A program made the position numbers and the translations under genes. The notes below the pieces were generated by a model that ran no database searches, was not told the DNA's origin, and saw only the letters and a list, made by a program, of their open reading frames with translations. From NCBI RefSeq assembly GCF_027706745.1, contig NZ_JAQFWP010000021.1, positions 1-64,000 of the forward strand: a stretch of 64,000 nt of DNA, read 5' to 3'. Source of the stretch: Nocardiopsis suaedae (GTDB lineage: Bacteria > Actinomycetota > Actinomycetes > Streptosporangiales > Streptosporangiaceae). Of the stretch, positions 27,179-36,513 are shown piece by piece. Each line of letters starts with the position of its first letter. The stretch's first letter is position 1.

Positions 27179-28603
27179 ATGGCAGCGACGACGGGAGCGG
27201 CGCGCACCCTGGTCCGCGGCGGCCTGCTGGTGACCGCCGCCGAGGAGACCCCCGCCGACGTCCTCATCGAGGGCGAGCGGGTGGCCGCCGTGGCGGCCCG
27301 GGGCAGCGAGGCCGCCGAGGCCTGGGCGCGCGGCGGGGCCGAGGTGATCGACGCCGAGGGGCACTACGTGGTCCCCGGCGGCGTGGACGCCCACACCCAC
27401 ATGGAGATGCCGTTCGGCGGCACCTACGCCTCCGACACCTTCGAGACCGGTACCCGGGCGGCCGCCTGGGGCGGGACCACCACCATCGTCGACTTCGCCG
27501 TGCAGCGCGCGGGCGAGTCGCTGCGGGCGAGCGTGGACGCCTGGCACGCCAAGGCCGACGGGGTGTGCGCGGTCGACTACGGCTTCCACGCCATCGTCGG
27601 GGACGCGGTGCCCGACGCCCTCAAGGAACTGGACGCCCTGGTGGACGAGGGCATCACCTCGTTCAAGATGTTCATGGCCTACCCGGGCGTGTTCTACAGC
27701 GACGACGGGCGGATCCTGCGCACCATGCAGCGGGCCGCCGCCAACGGCGGCCTGATGATGATGCACGCCGAGAACGGCCTGGCGATCGACGTGCTCGTGG
27801 AGCAGGCGCTCGCCGAGGGGCGCACCGGCCCCGAGGCGCACGGGCGGGTCCGCCGTGAACTGCTGGAGTCCGAGGCGGTGCACCGGGCGGTCCGCCTGGC
27901 CCAGGTGGCGGGCGCCCCGCTGTACATCGTGCACGTGTCGGCGGGCCAGGCGGTCGAGGAGATCGCCCGCGCGCGCGACGAGGGGCTCAACGTCTTCGCC
28001 GAGACCTGCCCGCAGTACCTGTACCTGTCCGTCGACGACCTGGCGCGCCCGGACTTCGAGGGCGCCAAGTACGTGTGCTCCACACCGCTCCGACCGCGCG
28101 AGCACCAGGAGCTGCTCTGGCGGGCGCTGCGCACCGGCGACCTGTCGGTGGTCTCCACCGACCACTGCCCGTTCTGCTTCAAGGGCCAGAAGGAGCTGGG
28201 CCTGGGGGACTTCTCCAAGATCCCCAACGGGATGCCCGGGGTGGAGCACCGCATGGACCTGCTGCACCAGGCGGTGCTGGACGGGCGCATCTCCCGGCGC
28301 CGGTGGATCGAGCTGGCCTGCGCGGCGCCCGCCCGCATGTTCGGCCTGTACCCGCGCAAGGGAACGATCGCGCCCGGCGCCGACGCCGACATCGTCGTCT
28401 ACGACCCGGGGGCCGGGCACGTGCTCTCCGCCGCCACCCACCACATGAACGTCGACTACTCGGCCTACGAGGGGCTGCACGTCACCGGGAAGGCCCGCAC
28501 GGTGCTCTCCCGCGGGCGCGTGGTCGTGGACCGGGGCGCCTACACCGGCGCGGCCGGGCACGGCGGGTTCGTCCGGCGCGGGCTGTGCGGGGAACTGATC
28601 TGA
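27179..28603 (+). CDS. Dihydropyrimidinase (D-hydantoinase)
   Basis: 474 residues of the amidohydrolase superfamily. VDAHTHMEMPFGGT holds the first metal-binding histidines, SFKMFMAYPG the carbamylated lysine, then MMMHAEN and IVHVSAGQA histidines and STDHCPF the metal aspartate. The late NGMPGVEHRMDLL matches dihydropyrimidinase substrate loops. It opens dihydrouracil or dihydrothymine to N-carbamoyl-beta-amino acids. ATG 27179 follows GGGGAGGCGG. Middle gene of a three-gene operon. Confidence 0.92.
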   Translation: MAATTGAARTLVRGGLLVTAAEETPADVLIEGERVAAVAARGSEAAEAWARGGAEVIDAEGHYVVPGGVDAHTHMEMPFGGTYASDTFETGTRAAAWGGTTTIVDFAVQRAGESLRASVDAWHAKADGVCAVDYGFHAIVGDAVPDALKELDALVDEGITSFKMFMAYPGVFYSDDGRILRTMQRAAANGGLMMMHAENGLAIDVLVEQALAEGRTGPEAHGRVRRELLESEAVHRAVRLAQVAGAPLYIVHVSAGQAVEEIARARDEGLNVFAETCPQYLYLSVDDLARPDFEGAKYVCSTPLRPREHQELLWRALRTGDLSVVSTDHCPFCFKGQKELGLGDFSKIPNGMPGVEHRMDLLHQAVLDGRISRRRWIELACAAPARMFGLYPRKGTIAPGADADIVVYDPGAGHVLSAATHHMNVDYSAYEGLHVTGKARTVLSRGRVVVDRGAYTGAAGHGGFVRRGLCGELI

Positions 28604-28615
28604 GAGGGGAGCGCC

Positions 28616-29653
28616 ATGGACGTGGGGCTGGTTCTGCAGACCGACCCGCCCGGCGCGCAGGTCGTCGAGCGGATGCGGCGCGCCGAGGAGCTGGGGTTCA
28701 GCCACGGGTGGACGTTCGATTCGGCGGTGCTCTGGCAGGAGCCGTTCGTCATCTACAGCCGCATCCTGGCCGCCACCGAGACGCTCCGGGTGGGCACGAT
28801 GGTGACCAACCCGTCCACCAGGGCGTGGGAGGTCACCGCGTCGGCGTTCGCCACGCTGAACGAGATGTTCGGGCCGCGCACGGTGTGCGGGATCGGGCGC
28901 GGCGACTCGGCGATGCGCGTGGCCGGGCGCAGGCCCACCACGCTGGTGCGGCTGGAGCGCGCCATCACCGCCATCCGGGACCTGGCCGAGGGGCGTGGGG
29001 CCCGCCTGGGCACCGGCCCCGACGGGGAGCCCGCCGGGGACCCGGTGCGGCTGCCGTGGGTGCGGGACGGGCACCTGCCGGTGTGGGCGGCGGCCTATGG
29101 GCCCAAGGCGCTGGCGATGGCCGGGCGCACCGCGGACGGGTTCATCCTCCAGCTCGCCGACCCCTTCCTCACCGAGTGGATGGTGGAGGCGGTGCGGCGG
29201 GCGGCCCGGGAGGCCGGGCGCGACCCGGACGACGTGGCGATCTGCGTCGCCGCGCCCGCCTACACCACCGACGGCACCCCCGAGGGGCTCGCCCACGCCC
29301 GCGAGCAGTGCCGCTGGTTCGGCGGCATGGTCGGCAACCACGTCGCCGACCTCGTCGCCCGCTACGGCGCGGCCTCAGGGGCCGTTCCCGCCGAGCTCAC
29401 CGACTACATCAGGGAGCGGGAGGGGTACGACTACGCCCACCACGGCCGCACCGGCAACCCCGACACCGCGTTCGTGCCGGACGCCGTCGTGGACCGGTTC
29501 TGCGTGCTCGGCCCGCCCGAGGAGCACGTGCGCCGTCTGAAAGAGCTCCGCGCCCTGGGGGTCGACCAGTTCGCCGTCTACGCCATGCACGACGCCGTGG
29601 ACGAGGTGGCCGTCACATACGGCAGGGAGGTGATCCCGGCGCTGGGCGGGTAG
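28616..29653 (+). CDS. LLM-class F420-dependent oxidoreductase
   Basis: 345 residues of the luciferase-like TIM-barrel family. N-terminal MDVGLVLQTDPPGAQVVERM, GFSHGWTFDS, VGTMVTNPSTR, CGIGRGDSAMRV and PVWAAAYGPKALAMAGRTADGF match the TIGR03842-type LLM family, often next to hydantoinase genes. It should use F420 (or FMN) for a hydride transfer. Its place as third gene of the operon, 12 nt after dihydropyrimidinase, suggests it acts on a pyrimidine or its breakdown product, possibly the uracil reduction step. ATG 28616 follows GAGAGGGGAG. Confidence 0.82.
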   Translation: MDVGLVLQTDPPGAQVVERMRRAEELGFSHGWTFDSAVLWQEPFVIYSRILAATETLRVGTMVTNPSTRAWEVTASAFATLNEMFGPRTVCGIGRGDSAMRVAGRRPTTLVRLERAITAIRDLAEGRGARLGTGPDGEPAGDPVRLPWVRDGHLPVWAAAYGPKALAMAGRTADGFILQLADPFLTEWMVEAVRRAAREAGRDPDDVAICVAAPAYTTDGTPEGLAHAREQCRWFGGMVGNHVADLVARYGAASGAVPAELTDYIREREGYDYAHHGRTGNPDTAFVPDAVVDRFCVLGPPEEHVRRLKELRALGVDQFAVYAMHDAVDEVAVTYGREVIPALGG

Positions 29654-29660
29654 GCACCGG

Positions 29661-29694
29661 GGCGCGGCCGGGTAGACCACTGCCCGGCCGCGCC
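29661..29694 (+). terminator. Terminator of the pyrimidine operon
   Basis: Perfect 12-bp stem GGCGCGGCCGGG (29661-29672) with 29683-29694 around a ten-base loop; begins 8 nt after the stop. Confidence 0.75.
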
Positions 29695-29735
29695 GGACGG
29701 CGCCGCAGGTCGGAACAGAGGCACCCCGGGTGCCC

Positions 29736-29762
29736 AATGGTCCAGACCATCACCGCTAGGCT
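29736..29762 (+). promoter_or_regulatory. DasR-like (dre) operator and -10 upstream of ppc
   Basis: AATGGTCCAGACCATC (29736-29751) has the perfect dyad ATGGTC/GACCAT. It matches the GntR-type dre consensus A(G/C)TGGTCTAGACCA(G/C)T at the entire TGGTC and GACCA half-sites. A -10-like TAGGCT follows at 29757-29762. Binding here would overlap the promoter of PEP carboxylase. The actual regulator is inferred from the site only. Confidence 0.5.
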
Positions 29763-29833
29763 GTCGCACCGACACGCCACCGCGGAACCTGCAACGGCGC
29801 CGGTGCGGTGACCCTGCGAGAGGAGATCGGGCG

Positions 29834-32482
29834 ATGGCGAACGACCCCGCCGGTGCCGGGCGCGAGGGCGCCCGGCAGGAGATGCCGGAGCAGCTGCGCA
29901 GCGACATCCGGCTGCTCGGCGGCACCCTGGGCACGGTACTGGCCGAGGGCGGCGGCGAGGACCTGCTGGCCGACGTGGAGAAGCTGCGCACCGCCGTGAT
30001 CGGCGCCCGCGAGGGCACCGTCGACCCGGCCTCGATCACCGATCTGGTCGAGTCCTGGCCGCTGGAGCGCGCCAAGCAGGTGGCGCGCGCGTTCACGGTC
30101 TACTTCCACCTCGCCAACCTGGCCGAGGAGCACCAGCGCATGCGCGCCCTGCGCGAGCGCGACGACGCGGTGCACCCGCCCGGCGAGTCGCTGGCCGCCG
30201 CGGTGGAGACGGTCCGCGCCGACTGCGGCGAGGAGCGGCTGGCCCGGTTCGTGGAGGGCATGGAGTTCCACCCGGTGCTCACCGCCCACCCCACCGAGGC
30301 GCGCCGCCGCGCCGTGTCCACCGCCATCGTGCGGATCGGCGCCCAGCTGGAGCGGCTGCACGCCGCCCACCCCGACAGCGCCGCCGAGCGGGAGGCCCGC
30401 CGCCGCCTCACCGAGGAGGTGGACCTGCTCTGGCGCACCTCCCAGCTGCGCTACACCAAGCTCGACCCGCTCGACGAGGTGCGCACCGCCATGGCCGCCT
30501 TCGACGAGACCATCTTCGCGGTGGTGCCGGAGATCTACCGGTCGCTGGACACCGCGCTGGACCCGGCCGGGACCGGCACCCGCCCGCCGCAGGCGCGCGC
30601 GTTCATGCGCTACGGCAGCTGGATCGGCGGCGACCGGGACGGCAACCCGTTCGTCACCCACGAGGTGACCCGGGAGGCCATCGCCATCCAGTCCGAGCAC
30701 GTGCTGCGCAGCCTGGAGGAGGCCTGCGGCCGGGTGGCGCGCACCCTGACCGCCTACGCCAACCTCACTCCGGCCGGCGAGGACCTGCGCGACACCCTGG
30801 CCACGGCGCAGGCCGCGCACCCGCCGCTGATGGCCGACATCGCCAAGCGCTCCCCGAACGAGCCGCACCGGCAGATGCTGATGTTCGCCGCCGCGCGGCT
30901 GCGCGCCACCCGCGAGCGCAACGCCGACCTGGCCTACCAGCGCCCCGAGCAGCTCCTGGAGGACCTGCGCACGGTGCAGTCCTCGCTGGACGCGGCCGGG
31001 GCCCGGCGCCAGGCCTACGGGGAGCTGCAGCACCTCGTCTGGCAGGCCGAGACCTTCGGGTTCCACCTGGCCGAGCTGGAGATCCGCCAGCACAGCGCGG
31101 TGCACGCCCGGGCCCTGGAGGAGGTGCGCGCCGGGGGCGCGCTGTCCGAGGCCACCGAGGAGGTGCTGGCCACGCTGCGGGTCGTGGCCTGGATCCAGGA
31201 GCGGTTCGGCGTCGACGCCTGCCGCCGCTACATCGTCAGCTTCACCCGCTCGGCCGCGGACGTGGCCGCCGTGCACGAGCTGGCCGCGCACGCCCTGCCC
31301 GCGGGCAAGGCCCCGGTGCTGGACGTGATCCCGCTCTTCGAGACCGGCGCCGACCTGGACGCCTCGCCGCGGGTGCTGGACGGCATGCTGGAGCTTCCGG
31401 ACGTGCGGCGGCGCCTGGCCGAGTCCGGGAACCGGCTGGAGGTCATGCTCGGCTACAGCGACTCGGCCAAGGACGTCGGCCCGGTCAGCGCCACCCTGCG
31501 CCTGTACGACGTGCAGGGGCGGCTGGCCGAGTGGGCCGACCGCAACGGGGTGGTGCTCACCCTGTTCCACGGCCGCGGCGGCTCCCTCGGCCGGGGCGGC
31601 GGACCGGCCAGCCGGGCCCTGCTGGCGCAGGCCCCCGGGTCGGTGGACGGGCGGTTCAAGGTGACCGAGCAGGGCGAGGTCATCTTCGCCCGGTACGGGC
31701 AGCGGGCCATCGCGCACCGCCACGCCGAGCAGGTCGGGCACGCGGTGCTGCTGGCCTCCACCGGCACCGTGCAGGACCGGGCGCGCCGGGCCGCGGACCG
31801 GTTCCGGGGCCTGGCCGACGAGATCGCCGAGGCGGCGCAGGCCGCCTACCGGGAGCTCATCGACACCGACGGGTTCGCCGAGTGGTTCTCCCGCGTCAGC
31901 CCGCTGGAGGAGCTGGGCGAGCTGCGGCTGGGCTCGCGGCCCTCGCGCCGCTCGGCCGCCCGGGGGCTGGACGACCTGCGCGCCATCCCGTGGGTGTTCG
32001 CCTGGACCCAGACCCGGGTCAACCTGCCGGGCTGGTACGGCCTGGGCACCGGGCTGGCGGCCGTCTCGGACCCGGAGGCGCTGCGCGCGGCCTACGCCGA
32101 GTGGCCGCTGTTCGCCTCGCTGCTGGACAACGCGGAGATGAGCCTGGCCAAGACGGACCGGGCGATCGCCGAGCGGTACCTGCGGCTGGGCGGCCGGCCC
32201 GAGCTGACCGACAAGGTGCTGGCCGAGTACGACCGCACCCGGGACCTGGTGCTGGACACCACCGGGCACACCCGGCTGCTGGAGAACCGGCGGGTGCTGT
32301 CGCGGGCGGTGGACCTGCGCAACCCGTACGTGGACGCGCTGTCGCACCTGCAGCTGCGGGCGCTGAACGCGCTGCGCGGCCCGGAGGCCGAGAAGCTGGA
32401 CGAGGACGACCAGCGGCACCTGGAGCGGCTGCTCCTGCTGTCGGTCAACGGTGTGGCGGCCGGACTGCAGAACACCGGCTGA
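29834..32482 (+). CDS. ppc: Phosphoenolpyruvate carboxylase
   Basis: 882 residues, full length. It carboxylates PEP with bicarbonate to oxaloacetate, replenishing the TCA cycle. All landmark motifs are present: VLTAHPTEARRR with the catalytic His near residue 152, MRYGSWIGGDRDGNPFVT, LGYSDSAKDVG, LFHGRGGSLGRGGGP with the flexible loop, and the invariant C-terminal QNTG. ATG 29834 follows GAGAGGAGA. It is transcribed alone, between a dre-like operator and a strong terminator. Confidence 0.95.
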   Translation: MANDPAGAGREGARQEMPEQLRSDIRLLGGTLGTVLAEGGGEDLLADVEKLRTAVIGAREGTVDPASITDLVESWPLERAKQVARAFTVYFHLANLAEEHQRMRALRERDDAVHPPGESLAAAVETVRADCGEERLARFVEGMEFHPVLTAHPTEARRRAVSTAIVRIGAQLERLHAAHPDSAAEREARRRLTEEVDLLWRTSQLRYTKLDPLDEVRTAMAAFDETIFAVVPEIYRSLDTALDPAGTGTRPPQARAFMRYGSWIGGDRDGNPFVTHEVTREAIAIQSEHVLRSLEEACGRVARTLTAYANLTPAGEDLRDTLATAQAAHPPLMADIAKRSPNEPHRQMLMFAAARLRATRERNADLAYQRPEQLLEDLRTVQSSLDAAGARRQAYGELQHLVWQAETFGFHLAELEIRQHSAVHARALEEVRAGGALSEATEEVLATLRVVAWIQERFGVDACRRYIVSFTRSAADVAAVHELAAHALPAGKAPVLDVIPLFETGADLDASPRVLDGMLELPDVRRRLAESGNRLEVMLGYSDSAKDVGPVSATLRLYDVQGRLAEWADRNGVVLTLFHGRGGSLGRGGGPASRALLAQAPGSVDGRFKVTEQGEVIFARYGQRAIAHRHAEQVGHAVLLASTGTVQDRARRAADRFRGLADEIAEAAQAAYRELIDTDGFAEWFSRVSPLEELGELRLGSRPSRRSAARGLDDLRAIPWVFAWTQTRVNLPGWYGLGTGLAAVSDPEALRAAYAEWPLFASLLDNAEMSLAKTDRAIAERYLRLGGRPELTDKVLAEYDRTRDLVLDTTGHTRLLENRRVLSRAVDLRNPYVDALSHLQLRALNALRGPEAEKLDEDDQRHLERLLLLSVNGVAAGLQNTG

Positions 32483-32488
32483 CCCGGC

Positions 32489-32516
32489 GCGGCCCCTTCC
32501 GGGGGGAAGGGGCCGC
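32489..32516 (+). terminator. ppc terminator
   Basis: Perfect 12-bp stem GCGGCCCCTTCC (32489-32500) with 32505-32516, GGGG loop, six bases after the ppc stop. Confidence 0.8.
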
Positions 32517-32521
32517 ACCGG

Positions 32522-32527
32522 TATACA
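32522..32527 (+). promoter_or_regulatory. -10 element suggesting leaderless birA
   Basis: TATACA ends eight bases before the birA ATG (32535). With a usual 6-8 base gap, transcription would begin at or next to the start codon. No ribosome-binding site is seen in the short interval after the ppc terminator. Confidence 0.35.
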
Positions 32528-32534
32528 TGGACCC

Positions 32535-33371
32535 ATGAGCGCCACGCCCTCCCCGTACGCCGATCCGGACCGCCCGCCGCTCAGCGAGCGCGCGCTCACC
32601 CGCGCCCTGGTGCGGCCCGAGACGATGTGGACCGGGCTGGAGGTGGTCCCCGCGCTCGGGTCCACCAACACCGAGCTGCTGGCCCGGGCCCGCGAGGGCG
32701 CCGAGGCGGGGCGGGTTCTGGTCACCGAGCACCAGACCGCGGGCCGGGGGCGCCTCGGCCGTGGATTCACCACCCCCGACCGGGCGGCCCTCACCTTCTC
32801 GGTGCTGGTGCGCCCGCGCGCGGCCCCCGGACGGCTGGGGTGGCTGCCGCTGGCCATGGGGGTGGCGGCGGTGCGGGCGTGCGGCTTCGTCGGCCAGGTG
32901 TTCCCGGCCCTCAAGTGGCCCAACGACGTGCTCGGCCCCTCGGGCGGCAAGCTCGCCGGGATCCTGGCCGAGGCCGACTTCTCCGGCGGCGGCCCGGCGG
33001 TGGTGGTGGGCATGGGGCTGAACGTGAGCCAGGGGCGCGCGGAGCTGCCGGTGGACACGGCCACCTCCCTGGTGCTGGAGGGCGACCCGCACGGCGACCG
33101 GGACCCGCTGCTGCGCGCCGTGCTGCGCGCCTTCGCCGACGTGTACGGCGCCTGGGAGGCGGCCGGGGGCGACGCCGAGGCGAGCGGCCTGGCCCGCGAG
33201 TACCGGGAGGGCTGCGCCACGCTCGGCCGCCGGGTGCGCGTCCACCTGCCCGCCGGGCGGCTGCTGGAGGGCGAGGCCGAGGACGTGGACGCCGACGGCC
33301 GTCTCGTCGTCCGCCCGGACGCGGGCGCCGCGGAGGCGGTGAGCGCGGGCGACGTGGTGCACGTGCGCTGA
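32535..33371 (+). CDS. birA: Biotin-[acetyl-CoA-carboxylase] ligase
   Basis: 278 residues, BirA without the N-terminal DNA-binding domain. Catalytic domain motifs: GSTNTELLARA, the biotinyl-AMP loop TAGRGRLGRG, ALKWPNDVLGPSGGKLAGIL with the catalytic lysine, and GMGLNVSQ; the C-terminal SH3-like domain ends at DVVHVR. It attaches biotin to carrier domains such as the EAMKMEQP site in AccA. ATG 32535 was chosen because a longer frame to 32451 lies inside ppc. Lacking the repressor domain, it should not regulate biotin genes. Confidence 0.92.
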   Translation: MSATPSPYADPDRPPLSERALTRALVRPETMWTGLEVVPALGSTNTELLARAREGAEAGRVLVTEHQTAGRGRLGRGFTTPDRAALTFSVLVRPRAAPGRLGWLPLAMGVAAVRACGFVGQVFPALKWPNDVLGPSGGKLAGILAEADFSGGGPAVVVGMGLNVSQGRAELPVDTATSLVLEGDPHGDRDPLLRAVLRAFADVYGAWEAAGGDAEASGLAREYREGCATLGRRVRVHLPAGRLLEGEAEDVDADGRLVVRPDAGAAEAVSAGDVVHVR

Positions 33372-33587
33372 CGGCCGGTGCGCGCGCGGGGCCGCGTGCG
33401 CAGGGTGCCCTTCTGGGGCCCGCACCGGCGTGGCACCATGGAGGCCACGCCAGATGCCCGGGGGCCGGGGCGTTCTTGACGGGGAGAGGTCCCGCCCGCT
33501 AAACCGACAGTGACACTGATGTGATCGTGTGGGGCCCGGACCGTTATCCGAGGCCCGCCCACCACCGCAGCGAAGACGAGAGAACGT

Positions 33588-34652
33588 ATGCCCGCGCGTC
33601 CGGACCCCGAGCAGATCGAAGCCGCCCTGTTGGGAGGAGAGGCGCGCCATACCCGCGCCGAGGCCGTGCGGCTCTCCGGCGCCCCTCCCGAGTTCGCCGG
33701 GCGGGTCTGGCGGGCCCTGGGCTTCCCCAGCCGCGGCGAGGACGCCGCCGCGTTCACCGACAGCGACGTCGAGGCCCTGCGCACCGCCGCCGACCTCTTG
33801 GCCGACGGCAAGGTGGACGAGGAGGCCGCGATCCGCCTGGCCCGCTCCATGGGGCAGACCATGGCCCGCCTGGCCGAGTGGCAGACCAGCATCGTGTCCA
33901 ACCTGGCCTTCGGGCGGGACGGGGGCGGGGACGCGCCGGAGACCGCGGGCGCAGGCGACGACGGCGGCCTGGGGCCGCTGGTGGGCCTCACCCGCGAGCT
34001 GCTGCCGGACGTGGAGAAGCTGCTGGTGCACATCTGGCGGCGGCAGCTCGCCGCCTCCTCGGCGCGCCGCCTGGCCTTCATGGAGAGCAGCGACGACGCC
34101 GCGCCCACCTACTTCCCGCTCGCCGTGGGCTTCGCCGACCTGGTGTCCTTCACCAATCTCAGCCGCGAACTGGACGAGGTGGAGCTGGCCGAGGTGGTGG
34201 AGGGGTTCGAGTCCACCGCCACCGACATCGTGTCCTCCGGCGGCGGCCGGGTCGTCAAGACCCTCGGCGACGAGGTGTTCTTCGTCGCCAACACGCCGCG
34301 CCAGGCCGCCGAGATCGCGCTGCGCCTGTCCGACGGGGTCGCCACCGACATCGAGGTGCCGGACGTGCGGGTGGGGGTGGCCTTCGGGCCGATCCTGGCG
34401 CTGCTGGGCGACGTGTTCGGCACCACCGTGAACCGGGCCAGCCGCCTGACCTCCTTCGCCCGGCCGGGCACGGTGCTCATCGACGACGCCATGGCCGAGC
34501 AGCTCGAAGGCGAGTCGGCGCTGCAGGTGGCGGCGGTGCGCCCGCGCCACGCGCACGGCCTGGGGCGGTTGCAGCCCTACGCGCTGCGCCGGGTGTTCAC
34601 ACCTGCCCCGGCCACCTCGGCCTCCCCGGCCACCCCGGCGCCGGGGGCCTGA
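33588..34652 (+). CDS. cya: Class III adenylate cyclase with N-terminal regulatory domain
   Basis: 354 residues. The N-terminal 170 residues are helical and acid-rich and resemble the autoinhibitory/pH-sensing domain of Rv1264-type cyclases. The catalytic domain (about 177-310) has [13 protein letters not shown] with metal Asp near 184, [12 protein letters not shown] with the substrate Lys near 224 and second metal Asp near 228, and [13 protein letters not shown] with the transition-state Asn and Arg. All catalytic residues appear intact, so cAMP production is expected. ATG 33588 is the best start. The 216-bp upstream gap has no clear CRP site. Confidence 0.88.
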   Translation: MPARPDPEQIEAALLGGEARHTRAEAVRLSGAPPEFAGRVWRALGFPSRGEDAAAFTDSDVEALRTAADLLADGKVDEEAAIRLARSMGQTMARLAEWQTSIVSNLAFGRDGGGDAPETAGAGDDGGLGPLVGLTRELLPDVEKLLVHIWRRQLAASSARRLAFMESSDDAAPTYFPLAVGFADLVSFTNLSRELDEVELAEVVEGFESTATDIVSSGGGRVVKTLGDEVFFVANTPRQAAEIALRLSDGVATDIEVPDVRVGVAFGPILALLGDVFGTTVNRASRLTSFARPGTVLIDDAMAEQLEGESALQVAAVRPRHAHGLGRLQPYALRRVFTPAPATSASPATPAPGA

Positions 34653-34654
34653 GT

Positions 34655-34674
34655 CCCGCCGCGCTTGCGGCGGG
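34655..34674 (+). terminator. Hairpin after cya
   Basis: Perfect 8-bp stem CCCGCCGC/GCGGCGGG with a GCTT loop, starting 3 nt after the stop. Confidence 0.6.
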
Positions 34675-34729
34675 GCGGCGCGGGGCATGGGGAGGGGGAA
34701 GAGCCAGGGGCCGACCCCGAGGAGCGCTG

Positions 34730-35854
34730 GTGTCCCACGATCCCCACACCTCCGGCCGCACCGGCCGCACCGGCCGTGCGGTCCGCGCCGCCGTCGCCGT
34801 CGAGAAGAACGCCCCCGTCTCCCTGGAGACGGTGATCGTCCCCGACCCCGGACCGGGGGAGGCGCGGGTGGAGGTGCAGGCCTGCGGGGTCTGCCACACC
34901 GACCTGCACTACCGCCAGGGCGGCATCGGCGACGACTTCCCCTACCTGCTCGGCCACGAGGCCGCCGGCGTGGTCGAGGCCGTCGGCCCCGGCACCGAGG
35001 GCCTGGAGCCCGGCGACTTCGTGGTGCTGAACTGGCGGGCGGTGTGCGGCCGGTGCCGCGCCTGCGCCCGCGGCCGCCCCTGGTACTGCTTCGACACCGC
35101 CAACGCGGCCCGGCCGATGACCCTGGCCGACGGCACCCCGCTCTCACCGGCCCTGGGCATCGGCGCGTTCGCCGAGGCCACTCTGGTCGCCGCCGGGCAG
35201 TGCACCAAGGTCGACCCCGCCGCCGACCCGGCCGCCGCCGGGCTGCTCGGCTGCGGGGTGATGGCCGGGCTGGGCGCGGCCGTCAACACCGGCGGGGTGG
35301 GGCGCGGCGACACCGTGGCGGTCATCGGCTGCGGCGGGGTGGGCGCGGCCGCGGTGGCCGGGGCGCGGCTGGCCGGGGCCGCCCGGATCATCGCCGTCGA
35401 CATCGACCCGCGCAAGCTGGAGTGGGCCGCCGCGCTGGGCGCCACCGACACCGTCAACGCCCGCGAGCAGGCCCCGGTGGCCGCGATCCGCGAGCGCACC
35501 GGCGGGTTCGGCGCCGACGTGGTGATCGACGCGGTGGGCCGCCCCGAGACCTTCCGGCAGGCGTTCTACGCCCGCGACCTGGCGGGCACCGCCGTCCTGG
35601 TGGGGGTGCCCACGCCGGAGATGCGGACCGAGCTTGAGCTGCTGGACGTGTTCGCGCGCGGCGGGGCGGTCAAGTCCTCCTGGTACGGGGACTGCCTGCC
35701 CTCCCGGGACTTCCCGATGCTGATCGACCTGTACCTGCAGGGGCGGCTGGACCTGGACGCGTTCGTGTCCGAGCGGATCGCCCTGGACGACGTGGAGGAG
35801 GCCTTCGAACGGATGGGCAAGGGGAGCGTGCTGCGATCGGTGGTGGTCCGCTGA
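34730..35854 (+). CDS. S-(hydroxymethyl)mycothiol dehydrogenase-type zinc alcohol dehydrogenase
   Basis: 374 residues of the class III-like medium-chain dehydrogenase family. [10 protein letters not shown] and [12 protein letters not shown] hold catalytic zinc ligands, [15 protein letters not shown] the structural zinc cysteines, and [18 protein letters not shown] the NAD-binding site. The sequence and its pairing with an MBL-fold hydrolase match actinobacterial MscR/AdhE2, which oxidises the formaldehyde-mycothiol adduct and can act as S-nitrosomycothiol reductase. GTG 34730 follows GAGGAG; the N-terminal 20 residues rich in Thr-Gly-Arg may not be conserved. Stop abuts the next ATG. Confidence 0.82.
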   Translation: MSHDPHTSGRTGRTGRAVRAAVAVEKNAPVSLETVIVPDPGPGEARVEVQACGVCHTDLHYRQGGIGDDFPYLLGHEAAGVVEAVGPGTEGLEPGDFVVLNWRAVCGRCRACARGRPWYCFDTANAARPMTLADGTPLSPALGIGAFAEATLVAAGQCTKVDPAADPAAAGLLGCGVMAGLGAAVNTGGVGRGDTVAVIGCGGVGAAAVAGARLAGAARIIAVDIDPRKLEWAAALGATDTVNAREQAPVAAIRERTGGFGADVVIDAVGRPETFRQAFYARDLAGTAVLVGVPTPEMRTELELLDVFARGGAVKSSWYGDCLPSRDFPMLIDLYLQGRLDLDAFVSERIALDDVEEAFERMGKGSVLRSVVVR

Positions 35855-36496
35855 ATGGCCGACGCGTCCGTGCGGACCGTGCAGAGCCTGGTGACCTCCG
35901 GGGTCTTCGCCCTGGACGGCGGCGAGTGGGAGGTGGAGAACAACGTCTGGATCGTCGGCGACGACCGCACGGCCGTCGTCATCGACGCCGCCCACGACCA
36001 TGAGGCCGTCGCCCGCGCGCTGGGCGACCGGGAGCTGATGGCGGTGGTGTGCACGCACGGGCACAACGACCACGTCAACGCGGCGGTGGAGCTGGCGGCC
36101 CTGTGCGACGCGCCGATCCTGCTGCACCCCGACGACGCCGAGCTGTGGCACCGCGTGCACCCGGACACCGAGCCGGACGCGCCGCTGCTGGACGGCGAGC
36201 GGCTGCAGGCCGGGGGGACGGAGCTGGAGGTGCTGCACACCCCCGGGCACTCGCCCGGGGGCGTGTGCCTGTACGCGGCCGAGGAGGGCGTGGTGTTCAC
36301 CGGGGACACCCTGTTCAGCGGGGGACCGGGCGCCACCGGGCGGTCGCTGTCGGACTTCCCGACCATCATCGCCTCGATCCGGGACCGGCTGCTGGGCCTG
36401 CCCCCCGAGACGGTGGTGCACACCGGCCACGGCCCGTCCACCACCATCGGCGCGGAGGCCCCGCACCTGCAGGAGTGGATCGACCGGGGGTACTGA
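35855..36496 (+). CDS. MBL-fold metallo-hydrolase paired with the mycothiol dehydrogenase
   Basis: 213 residues. The zinc-binding THGHNDH motif (about residues 68-74), HTPGHSPG, and FTGDTLF are the glyoxalase II-like metallo-beta-lactamase motifs. It begins at the base after the upstream stop, so the genes are translationally coupled. It likely hydrolyses the S-formylmycothiol or thioester produced by the dehydrogenase, releasing formate and mycothiol; this role is an inference from the conserved pairing. Confidence 0.82.
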   Translation: MADASVRTVQSLVTSGVFALDGGEWEVENNVWIVGDDRTAVVIDAAHDHEAVARALGDRELMAVVCTHGHNDHVNAAVELAALCDAPILLHPDDAELWHRVHPDTEPDAPLLDGERLQAGGTELEVLHTPGHSPGGVCLYAAEEGVVFTGDTLFSGGPGATGRSLSDFPTIIASIRDRLLGLPPETVVHTGHGPSTTIGAEAPHLQEWIDRGY

Positions 36497-36513
36497 GAGC
36501 TCGAAACCGCGAT

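Noticed and set aside
33505..33535. GTGA-containing repeats resembling a CRP site upstream of the adenylate cyclase
   Set aside because: The two GTGA motifs are in direct, not inverted, orientation, and no TCAC half-site lies at the proper spacing.
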